Origin: Haloarculaceae archaeon H-GB1-1
GTDB taxonomy: Archaea; Halobacteriota; Halobacteria; Halobacteriales; Haloarculaceae
Direction: 5' to 3'
Assembly: GCA_029688825.1 (NCBI GenBank)
Contig: JARUKX010000026.1
Coordinates: 1-53,990, forward strand
Length of the DNA: 53,990 nucleotides
Part shown: positions 17,555 to 25,016 of the stretch, piece by piece
Layout of the letters: each line of letters opens with the position of its first letter
Numbering within the stretch: position 1 is the first letter of the stretch
Made by a program: the position numbers and the translations under genes
Notes under the pieces: generated by a model
Told to the model about the DNA's origin: nothing
The model's database searches: none
The model's input: the letters and a program-made list of their open reading frames with translations, nothing else

Positions 17555-17839
17555 TCATCCCAGAACGAGTTCGGCGTCGGCCCACAACCGTCGAAAGTGC
17601 GCCGCGAAGGTCTCGACGACCGGCGGTTCGCTGACGCTCACGACGCCGAGTCGGTCGTCATCGCACAGCGTGTGCGGGACGTCGACTGTCGCTTCCAGCC
17701 CGTCCACCACGTCGAAGGAGAGCCCGACCTCGGGAACCGCCCGGAGCTCGACGTCCATCGCCCGGTCGTGAATCGAGTCGAGGACGGACGGCGGGAGGGC
17801 GGCGAAGACGGGTTCGCTGCCGAGAAGATCGACGCTCAC
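17555..17839 (-). CDS. Small protein coupled to the HTH regulator (possible sensor part)
   Basis: This 94-aa acidic protein has no recognisable catalytic motif. Its pattern (PPSVLDSIHDRAMDVELRAV, then a beta strand with DDDRLGVVSV and a terminal helix FAAHFRRLWADAE) resembles the C-terminal sensor segment seen in TrmB- or MarR-like haloarchaeal regulators, but I cannot name a family with confidence. The start overlaps the stop of the upstream HTH gene by 4 bp, so the two are translationally coupled and probably work together as a split regulator. Confidence 0.6.
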   Translation of the reverse strand: MSVDLLGSEPVFAALPPSVLDSIHDRAMDVELRAVPEVGLSFDVVDGLEATVDVPHTLCDDDRLGVVSVSEPPVVETFAAHFRRLWADAELVLG

Positions 17840-18465
17840 GCCGCCAGAATCGCGTTGAGCAGTTTCGTCTGTGCGGTGGCGAGGTGCTCGCTGAACGTCG
17901 ACCGCGAGATGCCGATATCCTCTGCGACCTCGCTGGCGTTCGCGCCGTCGGGATAGTCGAAAAAGCCCATCTCGTGGGCGGTTTCGAGCACCTCACGCTG
18001 CCGTGCCGTGAGCAGACTGCGGTCGACGAAGACGGGGTCACCGTCGGCGTCTGGCCCGGCCGTAGACAGTTGGTGAACGGTCACCTCGGAGACCTCCTGC
18101 AGCGAGGAGACGATGTCGTGAACCGTCTCGACGTCGGGCGCGTAGAACGTCACGGACAGGTCGCCGTCGCTGGCGTCGACTGTCGACACCGGAACGTCGA
18201 ACTCGTCGATGCGTTCACAGGGACAGCCGACGCCCTGTGTCCGTTCGAACCGGTAGACGCTGTTTCCCTCGGCCTCGAAGACCCGCTCCAGTGACCCCTT
18301 CGGATGAGAGAACTCGCCGGCGGTGGCGAACTCCTCGGTGACGGTGTCACCCCCACTCGAGAGCGACACGTCGTGAACGTCGTCCCCCAACTGGGCCGAC
18401 GCCGCTGCGACGGGACAGTGTCGCGGATTCGATAGCGAGAGGACCACCCGAATCCCGTTGCTCAT
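17836..18465 (-). CDS. HTH_10 (Bat-like) transcriptional regulator
   Basis: The 209-aa protein has an N-terminal sensor-like region with three Cys near HCPVAAA and GCPCERID, and a C-terminal winged helix of the HTH_10 type (about 150-205: LTARQREVLETAHEMGFFDYP, SEVAEDIGISRSTFSEHL). HTH_10 proteins are haloarchaeal activators such as Bat. The Cys residues might sense metal or redox state, which would suit the divergent msrA neighbour. ATG 18465 lies 25 nt from a TTTGTATG box at 18487-18494, so the 8-codon longer frame is not used. Confidence 0.85.
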   Translation of the reverse strand: MSNGIRVVLSLSNPRHCPVAAASAQLGDDVHDVSLSSGGDTVTEEFATAGEFSHPKGSLERVFEAEGNSVYRFERTQGVGCPCERIDEFDVPVSTVDASDGDLSVTFYAPDVETVHDIVSSLQEVSEVTVHQLSTAGPDADGDPVFVDRSLLTARQREVLETAHEMGFFDYPDGANASEVAEDIGISRSTFSEHLATAQTKLLNAILAA

Positions 18466-18593
18466 GTATTGGACTATTGGGAAGGACATACAAATGTGCC
18501 ACGCAGTTTTTCAGCCTCGGAGAACCCCGCGACAGGGAGCGACTGGAGGCAATCGACCTCTCCATCTCACCACGGAGACGACCCAGCAAACAG

Positions 18594-18598
18594 TTTAC
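18594..18598 (+). promoter_or_regulatory. TATA-like box for msrA
   Basis: The GTTTAC core is centred 26 nt upstream of the ATG at 18621. This rules out the 48-codon upstream extension as the translated N terminus. Confidence 0.5.
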
Positions 18599-18620
18599 GT
18601 CCGCGTCCACAAGCAGGCGT

Positions 18621-19283
18621 ATGCGCACTGCATCGGACCTCGAAGCCGCGACGGCGGACGCGTTCGAGATCGACGCCACGACGCCGACGGACGTCGAGAC
18701 CGCGACCTTCGGCATGGGCTGTTTCTGGAGTTCGGAGGCACTGTTCGGCGCGAGGGACGGCGTCGTCCGAACCCGCGTCGGCTACGCCGGTGGGGAGGAG
18801 AGCGACCCGACCTACGAGGACGTCAGCGACCACACCGAGGTGGTCCAGGTCGACTACGACCCGAACAGGACGGACTACGGCGAGATGCTGGAGACGTTCT
18901 GGGCGGGCCACGACCCGACCGAGGACCAGAAGCAGCAGTACCGCTCGCTGATCCTCGTCCACGACGACGCACAACGAACGCGCGCGGAGACTCACCTCGC
19001 GGGCATCGAGGACCAGACGGACGTGAGCCTCACGACGGCGGTCGAGACCTTCGACACCTTCCACGTGGCCGAGGACTACCACCAGAAGTACTATCTGCGG
19101 GGCGAGGAGGAGCTACTGGCGGAGTTCGAGGCCGAGTACTCGCCAGCGGAGTTCATCAACTCCACGGCGGCCGCGCGGTACAACGCCGTCGTCGGCGGCC
19201 ACGGCGACGAAGCGACGCTCGAATCTGTCCGCGAACCGTTCGGAGCTTCGAGCAATCAGGAGCCCGAACCCAGGCCCGACTAG
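18621..19283 (+). CDS. msrA: Peptide methionine-S-sulfoxide reductase
   Basis: MsrA repairs oxidised methionine (S-epimer) in proteins. The 220-aa sequence has the catalytic motif GMGCFWSSE with nucleophile C34, the GYAGGEESDPTYEDV region, HTEVVQVDYDP, and AEDYHQKYY near the C terminus. No other Cys is obvious after the catalytic one, so resolution may need an external thiol or thioredoxin. It is cytosolic and divergent from the HTH_10 regulator, with 155 bp between the two starts, which is compatible with control by that regulator. Confidence 0.94.
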   Translation: MRTASDLEAATADAFEIDATTPTDVETATFGMGCFWSSEALFGARDGVVRTRVGYAGGEESDPTYEDVSDHTEVVQVDYDPNRTDYGEMLETFWAGHDPTEDQKQQYRSLILVHDDAQRTRAETHLAGIEDQTDVSLTTAVETFDTFHVAEDYHQKYYLRGEEELLAEFEAEYSPAEFINSTAAARYNAVVGGHGDEATLESVREPFGASSNQEPEPRPD

Positions 19284-19587
19284 TCTCGCGACCGTGGAAC
19301 CGTCGTGCGGACGCTCGGCTCGTCGGTTCCGTCTCGAACGAGCACGACCCTGTGGCGACCCAGTGATTCGATTTTCGGAAATAACATGTCCGTTACTCAG
19401 TATGTACTGACCATTAGTTCAGATTTTGGGGAATTATACTACATATTTAATATTCATTCCGTCGGCTATTACCACGTAGGCTAAGTACGGCGAGGACCGC
19501 GTCGGTCGCCTGTTCTCGAACGTCGAGCCTCACCCAGGAGCGGCTGCTCTCACGAACGTGGGGTGCGTCCGATTCCGGGAAGCAATC
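19284..19587 (+). other. AT-rich leader region before the secreted PKD gene
   Basis: About 300 bp without a gene. The part 19370-19480 is clearly AT-rich against the GC-rich chromosome. It holds a perfect small inverted repeat TCAGTA-TG-TACTGA (19397-19410) and TATA-like stretches ACATATTTAATATTC (19441-19455) and GGCTATTACC (19464-19473). These would give a 5' leader of roughly 85-115 nt, unlike the leaderless genes nearby. Confidence 0.5.
19397..19410. promoter_or_regulatory. Candidate operator palindrome
   Basis: TCAGTATGTACTGA has 6-bp arms and a 2-bp spacer, about 35-50 bp upstream of the likely TATA element of the secreted PKD gene. The regulator is unknown. Confidence 0.35.
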
Positions 19588-21063
19588 ATGGCACAATCAT
19601 CATCGACAACGTTCAACGGCACCCGCGTGCTCGTCTCGCGGGGGTTCGTCCTACTGGTATCGATCATGCTCGTGACGGCGGCGTTCGCCACGCCGGCGGC
19701 TGCGAGTCCAATTAGCTTCGACGCGAGCGACTGGTCCTCGGCGGGCTCCGGTACCCACAGCGTCTCCGACACCGCCGACGGCGGCGTCGAACTCGCGTGG
19801 AACAACGACGGCGCACTCTACGGCGGTTCGTGGACGTACACGACGACCGCCACGGCCACGGAGACAGTCGAGTTCGACTGGACGTTCCAGGGCCACCACT
19901 CGTGGTACCGCGCCGACGCGAAGGCGTACGCGTTCGCCGACGGTCCGGGCGGTACCACGCAGGTCCTGCTCAGCGACCAAGGCAGCGGCGGGTTCAGCGA
20001 TTCCGGAACGGCGTCGCTCCCGATCCACCAGGGCTACGCCTTCGGTATCAGGGTCACTGGCTACCACTTCGACAGCTCCCGTCTCATGCGCGGTAGCTTC
20101 ACGCTCGCGTCGTCGAACGTCGCACCGAGTGCGGCGCTGTCGGCACCATCGGCGGTCGATGAGGGCGCGCCCGTGTCGCTCGACGCGTCGGCTTCGAGCG
20201 ACGTTGACGGCTCGATTAGCGCCTACGAGTGGGACCTCGACGGCGACGGCCAGTTCGACGACGCGACGGGCCCGACGGCGAGCACGTCGTTCGCCGACGA
20301 CGGCACTCCCACCGTCTCGGTACGGGTCACTGACGACGGCGGCGCGGCGGACGTCGCGTCTGCGACGGTCGCGGTGTCGAACGTCGCGCCCGACGTGACG
20401 ATGACCCTCGACGCGACGGGCGTCGAGGACGAAATGGTGTCCGTGTCGGCGACCGTCACTGACCCGGGTACGGCCGACACCCACACGGCGGTCGTGGACT
20501 GGGGTGACGGCACCAGCGAGTCGGTCGCGGTGACCCAGGGCGCGGGGACGGCGTCGCTCGGAGCCGCTCACACCTACGCCGCCGGTGGGGTCTACGCGGT
20601 GACGGTGACGGTGACTGACGACGACGGCGGTGCGGCGACCGTCACCGACTCGGTGACCGTTACCCACGTCGTCGCAGTGGACGTCAAGCCCGACAGCACG
20701 GACGACACGGTGAACCCGAAGGCGAAGGGTGTACTCCCGGTGGCTATCCTCGACACCGGTGACGTCGACCTCTCGGCCGTCGACGTGTCGTCGCTCCGCC
20801 TCTCGGCTACCGAGGGCGGGGCTGGCGCTGCCGCGGCCCACGGCGGGCACTTCGAAGACGTCGACGGCGACGGCGACCTGGACCTGCTGGTCCACTTCGA
20901 GAACGCGGACGTCGGCTTCACTGCCGACTCGACCGACGTCTACCTGTCGGGTGTGACGACCGACGGCGTCCCCGTCGTCGGGTCGGATTCGGTCACGCCC
21001 GTCGGTAACGACAGGGGCGGTGCCGCGAACGGCAACGGCAACGGCAACGGTCGCGGTCGATAA
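19588..21063 (+). CDS. Secreted PKD-domain protein
   Basis: This 491-aa protein has a classical N-terminal signal (basic residues, hydrophobic VLLVSIMLVTAAFATPAAAS, with cleavage likely near ATPAAA at about residue 40). A beta-rich domain (about 42-180) follows, then two PKD domains (about 183-270 and 272-365; YEWDLDGDG and VVDWGDGTS cores). Next is a region of the VDVKPDSTDDTVNPKAKGVL type seen in many secreted archaeal and bacterial proteins, with DVDGDGDLDLL. It ends in a Gly-Asn-rich GNGNGNGRGR tail and has no PGF-CTERM, so release rather than lipid anchoring is expected. Substrate unknown. ATG 19588 is chosen because the signal begins there. Confidence 0.82.
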   Translation: MAQSSSTTFNGTRVLVSRGFVLLVSIMLVTAAFATPAAASPISFDASDWSSAGSGTHSVSDTADGGVELAWNNDGALYGGSWTYTTTATATETVEFDWTFQGHHSWYRADAKAYAFADGPGGTTQVLLSDQGSGGFSDSGTASLPIHQGYAFGIRVTGYHFDSSRLMRGSFTLASSNVAPSAALSAPSAVDEGAPVSLDASASSDVDGSISAYEWDLDGDGQFDDATGPTASTSFADDGTPTVSVRVTDDGGAADVASATVAVSNVAPDVTMTLDATGVEDEMVSVSATVTDPGTADTHTAVVDWGDGTSESVAVTQGAGTASLGAAHTYAAGGVYAVTVTVTDDDGGAATVTDSVTVTHVVAVDVKPDSTDDTVNPKAKGVLPVAILDTGDVDLSAVDVSSLRLSATEGGAGAAAAHGGHFEDVDGDGDLDLLVHFENADVGFTADSTDVYLSGVTTDGVPVVGSDSVTPVGNDRGGAANGNGNGNGRGR

Positions 21064-21123
21064 CGCGACCGGCCATCGACGATTTGCGATTTTTCGCGGC
21101 GTGAGTGAGACTGGTCGGCGGCG

Positions 21124-21129
21124 CTTAAG
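21124..21129 (+). promoter_or_regulatory. TATA-like box for the adenosyltransferase gene
   Basis: CTTAAG is centred 26-27 nt upstream of the ATG at 21153. Confidence 0.5.
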
Positions 21130-21152
21130 TCGCTGGCACGCCCAGGTCGGGT

Positions 21153-21686
21153 ATGACCATCTACACCGGCCGCGGCGACGAAGGGAAGACGGACCTACGG
21201 GACATGTCGCGCGTCTCGAAGGCCAGCCATCGAATCGAGGCGTACGGAAGCGTCGACGAAGTGAACTCGCTGCTCGGCGTGGTCTCGCCGACGGGCTACG
21301 AGGACGTCGACGAGACCCTGCGCGAACTACAGAACTACCTCCACGTCCTGCAAGCGGAGTTCGCGAATCCGAGTCCGGACGAGGACGACCCGCAGATTCG
21401 GGAAGAGCACGTCGACTGGCTGGAGGACGTGGTCGACGAGTTCGACGCGGAACTGGACCCGCTGGAGAAGTTCATCCTCCCCGGCGGCTCCGAGCCCGGC
21501 GCGAAACTCCACCACGCCCGCGCGGTGTGCCGACGGGCCGAACGGCGGGCGGTCTCCTTCGCCGACGAAGAGGGGGCCTCCGAGAGTGCCCTCGTGTTCA
21601 TCAATCGCCTCTCGGACGTCCTATTCACGCTCGCACGCGTCGTGAATCAGCGCGAGGGCGTCCCTGAAGAGAACCCTACGTACTGA
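21153..21686 (+). CDS. pduO: Cob(I)alamin adenosyltransferase, PduO type
   Basis: This enzyme transfers adenosyl from ATP to cob(I)alamin (or cob(I)yrinic acid diamide) to make coenzyme B12. The 177-aa protein has the PduO signature: N-terminal YTGRGDEGKTDL (ATP site), RIEAYGSVDEVNSLLG, FILPGGSEPGAKLHHARAVCRRAER, and the C-terminal helix FINRLSDVLFTLARVVN. Length is usual. It is a cytosolic homotrimer in known members. The gene is convergent with an MBL hydrolase, and their coding ends overlap by 11 bp. No cob/cbi cluster is adjacent. Confidence 0.95.
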   Translation: MTIYTGRGDEGKTDLRDMSRVSKASHRIEAYGSVDEVNSLLGVVSPTGYEDVDETLRELQNYLHVLQAEFANPSPDEDDPQIREEHVDWLEDVVDEFDAELDPLEKFILPGGSEPGAKLHHARAVCRRAERRAVSFADEEGASESALVFINRLSDVLFTLARVVNQREGVPEENPTY

Positions 21687-22626
21687 GTTCGTACAGCAGC
21701 AGCCCGCCCCGTTCGGTGACCGTCGCGCGGTCGCGCTCGAGCAGGACGTCGAGGTGGCCGACGGCCTCGCTGATGCCGGAGAAGTACTCCGTAACCGGGA
21801 GGTCACCGAACAGTCCCTCCATCACCTCGACCGGCGTGGTGGGGCCGTCCAGCAGTCCTGCCACCTCCCCGGTCCGTTGCTCGTGGGCGTCGCGGATCTC
21901 CGACACGCGACCTGCGGGGTCGTCGATGGGGTCGCCGTGGCCGGGGAGGAACCGGTCGAAGTCGGCCTCGCGAAGGCGCTCCAGCGACCGATTGTACGCG
22001 GGAACGACGTGCGGGCGGTCGGCCCCGACCTCGGGCGGCGGCTGGAGGAACGGATTCGGCGTGTAGTCGGGAAGGACCTGGTCACCGACGATGGCGACCT
22101 GCTCGCCGTCGTCCTCGGCGGAGAAGAGGAGCTCGCCGGGCGCGTGTCCCTGGGCAGCGTGGGCGGTGAGCGTTCCCCCTTCGACCTGTATTTCGTCACC
22201 GTCGTCGAGGACGCGGTCCGTCTGGACGTCGGGTGCGTAGCGGAGGAACACGCGCGGGAGGTCCGTCGTCGTCTCGGCCGTCGACTCGGCCATCCCGCAG
22301 CGCGAGAAGAAGTCCTCGAAGAACGCCTGTTCGTAGTCGAGACGACCCTCGAAGTCGGCGAGGATGTCCGCCGCGGGCCGACTCGCGAGAACGTCGGCAC
22401 CGGCGTCGCTGAGCCGCGCCGCGAGGCCGAAGTGGTCCGGGTGCGGGTGCGTGACGACCACACGTTCCAGGTCCGAGGGGGTTAGGTCCTCGGCTTCGAG
22501 TCCGGCGAGGAGTGCCGCCCACGCCTCCTCGCTCTCCGGGCCGGGATCAACGAGGGTTCGACCGGCGAGGTAGGCGTTGATGGGACCGACCTGGAAGGGC
22601 GTCGGGACCGAGAGACGGGTGAACAT
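21676..22626 (-). CDS. MBL-fold metallo-hydrolase
   Basis: The 316-aa protein has a metallo-beta-lactamase fold: THPHPDHFG (metal ligands, about residues 59-67), the middle His in AAQGHAPGELLF, Asp in IVGDQVLPDY, and the late His in FLPGHGDPI. A C-terminal helical region (about 240-316) resembles that of LACTB2-type nucleases or hydrolases. The substrate is not evident. A TAAAA box (22649-22653) lies 26 nt upstream of ATG 22626. Confidence 0.86.
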   Translation of the reverse strand: MFTRLSVPTPFQVGPINAYLAGRTLVDPGPESEEAWAALLAGLEAEDLTPSDLERVVVTHPHPDHFGLAARLSDAGADVLASRPAADILADFEGRLDYEQAFFEDFFSRCGMAESTAETTTDLPRVFLRYAPDVQTDRVLDDGDEIQVEGGTLTAHAAQGHAPGELLFSAEDDGEQVAIVGDQVLPDYTPNPFLQPPPEVGADRPHVVPAYNRSLERLREADFDRFLPGHGDPIDDPAGRVSEIRDAHEQRTGEVAGLLDGPTTPVEVMEGLFGDLPVTEYFSGISEAVGHLDVLLERDRATVTERGGLLLYELST

Positions 22627-22815
22627 ACCGGCGATATGTCGGCACGACTAAAACGGTTTGTGTCCAACGTACCTCTCAGCGTAGAATCGGCTGCGTAACC
22701 GAGTGATGCCCACGGTCACGCAGTGGTGGTGAGAGCGTTCGAGGGCCGTCGTGATGGATGCATCGGGTGGGACAGACGGGACCGGTCGTCGGACCCTCGG
22801 GCGCGACCGGACATG

Positions 22816-22833
22816 TTTTAGGTCAGCCTAAAA
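22816..22833. promoter_or_regulatory. DtxR/Idr-like palindrome without an adjacent start codon
   Basis: TTTTAGG-TCAG-CCTAAAA is an 18-bp sequence with perfect 7-bp half-sites, the TTAGG-N4-CCTAA form typical of DtxR/SirR-family iron or manganese regulators. It lies 30 bp downstream of the ABC1 kinase stop and about 190 bp upstream of the MBL hydrolase start. In the palindrome-to-MBL interval I see no supported gene. It could control the MBL gene at a distance, an unannotated transcript, or serve as a 3' element of the kinase operon. Confidence 0.45.
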
Positions 22834-22862
22834 GTACAAAAACGCTTCGGTTCGTTGGTGAA

Positions 22863-24521
22863 TCAGTTCTCTCGCCGTTGCCGGAGGTTCTGCCTGGTGA
22901 ACTGCGGCTGTGCCCTGATACCGCGCCTGGCCCGGAAGGAGTAGACCAGCACCACCGAGAACCACAGCGTGAATCCTGCGGCCACGGCGGTCGCCAGCAG
23001 GTCCGCGAACGCGTAGAGCACCGCCGTCGAGAGGACGCCGGCGGTCACCATCAGTCCGTAGACGAGCCGGCGGGCGAGGGTGTCGAGGTGATTTCGGGAG
23101 TCGCGGAGGTCCGCCTGGACCTCCAGGTTACCGTCCCGGGCGGCGTCGAGCACTCGTTCGAGCTTCGGCGGCGTCCGCAGCGCCGATTCCGCCGCCGAGC
23201 GGACCTCGCCGGCGCGCTGACTGACGTACTCGCGAGCGGTCGCCTCCAGATACCCCTCCTCGCGCAGGTAGTCCGTCGCCACCGAGACGAAGTCGAAGTC
23301 GGGGTCGAGCGTTACGCAGACGCCCTCGACGACGGTCGCCACGCGGAGGACGAGCGCGAGGTCCGGGGGCAAACGGAACGGGAAGTCGTAGATGGTGTCC
23401 TCGACCTGCTGGACGATCTGGTTGACGCGGTACTGCTCGATGTCCTCGCCGCGGGCGTCCGCGATGGCGAGTTCGAGCACGTCGCCCATGAGCTGGCGGT
23501 CGGCGTCCGGGCTGAGCGTCCCCATCTCGACCAGCGAATCGAGGATGCCCGGAATGTTCTGGTTCGCGACGGCCGTGTAGAAGTCGACGATCTTCTCCTG
23601 GATGAACGGGTCCACGCGCCCGCTCATGCCGAAGTCGTAGAAGACGAGGGTGCCGTCGTCCTGGACCGCGAGGTTCCCGGGATGTGGGTCGGCGTGGAAG
23701 ACGCCGTCGCCGATGATCATCCCGAAGTACGCTCGTTCGAGGTTCCGGGCCAGTTCGGTCCGGTCGATACCGCGCTCGTCCAGCGTCTCGACGTCGTCGA
23801 TCTTCGTGCCGTCGACGTACTCCATCGTGAGCACGCGCGGCGTGGCGTGGGACTCGACGACCCCCGGGATGCAGACCGTCTCGTCGTCTTCGAAGTTCAG
23901 TCTGATCTCCTCCAGCATCCGGGCCTCGCGCTCGTAGTCCATCTCCTCGCGGATGGTCTTCGAGAACTCGTCGGCGAGCGTCTCCAGGCTGAACGACCGG
24001 GCGTCGTCGATGAAGTACAGCAGGAACGGCAGCGACCAGCGAATGACGCGAAGGTCGGCCTCGACGAGGTCCTCGACGCCGGGGCGTCGGACCTTCACCG
24101 CCACCTCGCGGCCGCCAACTCGGGCGGTGTAGACCTGCCCGAGGCTCGCACCGCTGACGGCGTCGGTGTCGAACTCGTCGAACGCGTCGTCGACCGGCCC
24201 GAGTTCCGCTTCGAGAACCTCGCGTGCATCCTCCCACGGCGCGGGCGGGACGCGATCCTGCAGCTTCGAGAACTCGTCGACGTACTCCGGCGGAAGGACG
24301 TCGGGTCTCGTCGAGAGGAGTTGGCCGAGTTTGATGAACGTCGGGCCGAGCGTGAGCATGGAGTCCAGCAGCGCGACGGCGCGCTCGTGGTGCTGGTCGG
24401 GACTGACTCGACGGCCGGAGCCGAACAGCAGGAAGCGCCGGCGGTCGCGGGCGTACGCGAGCAACAGGGGCAGGAACTGGCGGGCGACGAGGAAGAATCG
24501 CCAGTACGCGCGAACGTTCAC
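22863..24521 (-). CDS. ABC1/AarF/UbiB family atypical kinase
   Basis: The 552-aa protein is a membrane-associated protein-kinase-like ATPase linked in other organisms to quinone biosynthesis and lipid homeostasis. It has the family KxGQ motif in IKLGQLLSTRPDVLP (about residues 63-77), an Ala-rich ATP loop SGASLGQVYTARV, the lysine VAVKVRRPG, ADPHPGNLAV and DFGMSGRVD. Two hydrophobic helices lie near the C terminus (about 487-535), ending in a basic tail, so it is probably anchored in the membrane. It is transcribed from the hsp20 promoter, 18 bp after that gene. Confidence 0.92.
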   Translation of the reverse strand: MNVRAYWRFFLVARQFLPLLLAYARDRRRFLLFGSGRRVSPDQHHERAVALLDSMLTLGPTFIKLGQLLSTRPDVLPPEYVDEFSKLQDRVPPAPWEDAREVLEAELGPVDDAFDEFDTDAVSGASLGQVYTARVGGREVAVKVRRPGVEDLVEADLRVIRWSLPFLLYFIDDARSFSLETLADEFSKTIREEMDYEREARMLEEIRLNFEDDETVCIPGVVESHATPRVLTMEYVDGTKIDDVETLDERGIDRTELARNLERAYFGMIIGDGVFHADPHPGNLAVQDDGTLVFYDFGMSGRVDPFIQEKIVDFYTAVANQNIPGILDSLVEMGTLSPDADRQLMGDVLELAIADARGEDIEQYRVNQIVQQVEDTIYDFPFRLPPDLALVLRVATVVEGVCVTLDPDFDFVSVATDYLREEGYLEATAREYVSQRAGEVRSAAESALRTPPKLERVLDAARDGNLEVQADLRDSRNHLDTLARRLVYGLMVTAGVLSTAVLYAFADLLATAVAAGFTLWFSVVLVYSFRARRGIRAQPQFTRQNLRQRREN

Positions 24522-24539
24522 CGGAGAGCCACCCCTGTG

Positions 24540-24896
24540 TCACTCGTCCGTGATCGGGATGGCGGTGCCCGTTGCGGCCGACGCTTTCGGGAGTCGGAGT
24601 TCGAGGACGCCCCGGTCGACGTGACCGTCGGCGTCGGTGCCCGAGACGTCCGGGGGCAGGGGTAACTCGGCGTCGAGAAACAGCGACCGCTCCTCGGAGA
24701 CGTACTGGAACTCGTCGGGAACGTCCTTCTCGCGCCGCGCTTCGAGCTTGATTCGACCGCCCTCGACGCGAGCGTCGACGGTCTCGGCGGTCGTCCCCGG
24801 AAGGTCGACCACCAGGAGGTAGGCGTCGTCGCTTTCGAGGACGTCGGCGAACACGGCGTCGGGCAGATCGCGCAACGCGTCACGAAGCGCAGACAT
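24540..24896 (-). CDS. Hsp20/alpha-crystallin family protein
   Basis: This small heat-shock-like chaperone of 118 aa has an alpha-crystallin beta sandwich: DAYLLVVDLPGTTAETVDA, then GGRIKLEARRE, and the terminal strands DRGVLELRLPKA, ending in PITDE. It lacks the long N-terminal arm of many sHSPs, and a clear C-terminal I-x-I/V motif is only partly present as IPI. The predicted start is 28 nt downstream of a CTTTTTC box (24921-24927). It precedes the ABC1 kinase gene in one operon. Confidence 0.86.
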   Translation of the reverse strand: MSALRDALRDLPDAVFADVLESDDAYLLVVDLPGTTAETVDARVEGGRIKLEARREKDVPDEFQYVSEERSLFLDAELPLPPDVSGTDADGHVDRGVLELRLPKASAATGTAIPITDE

Positions 24897-24920
24897 ACAC
24901 GACCGTTAGGACGGGGCGAC

Positions 24921-24927
24921 GAAAAAG
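24921..24927 (-). promoter_or_regulatory. TATA-like box for the hsp20-ABC1 operon
   Basis: GAAAAAG (CTTTTTC on the minus strand) is centred 28 nt upstream of ATG 24896. The opposite-facing moeA box CTTTT lies at 24987-24991. Confidence 0.45.
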
Positions 24928-25016
24928 CCCGTGGTCGGTGACGTGAACTGACTCCCAAACCGGCGAGTGGAACACCCTCCGGACGGCTTTTGGTCCGCCG
25001 ACTGTAACGACGGGTT

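Noticed and set aside
22780-22813. Possible small minus-strand ORF (ATG at 22813) just after the DtxR-like palindrome
   Set aside because: It would encode about 32 residues of low complexity, with no properly spaced TATA box or ribosome-binding site.
22758-24665. A 635-codon plus-strand frame opposite the ABC1 kinase
   Set aside because: Shadow frame; it also starts upstream of the DtxR-like palindrome, but the translation is low complexity, rich in Val/Arg/Asp, and without a domain.
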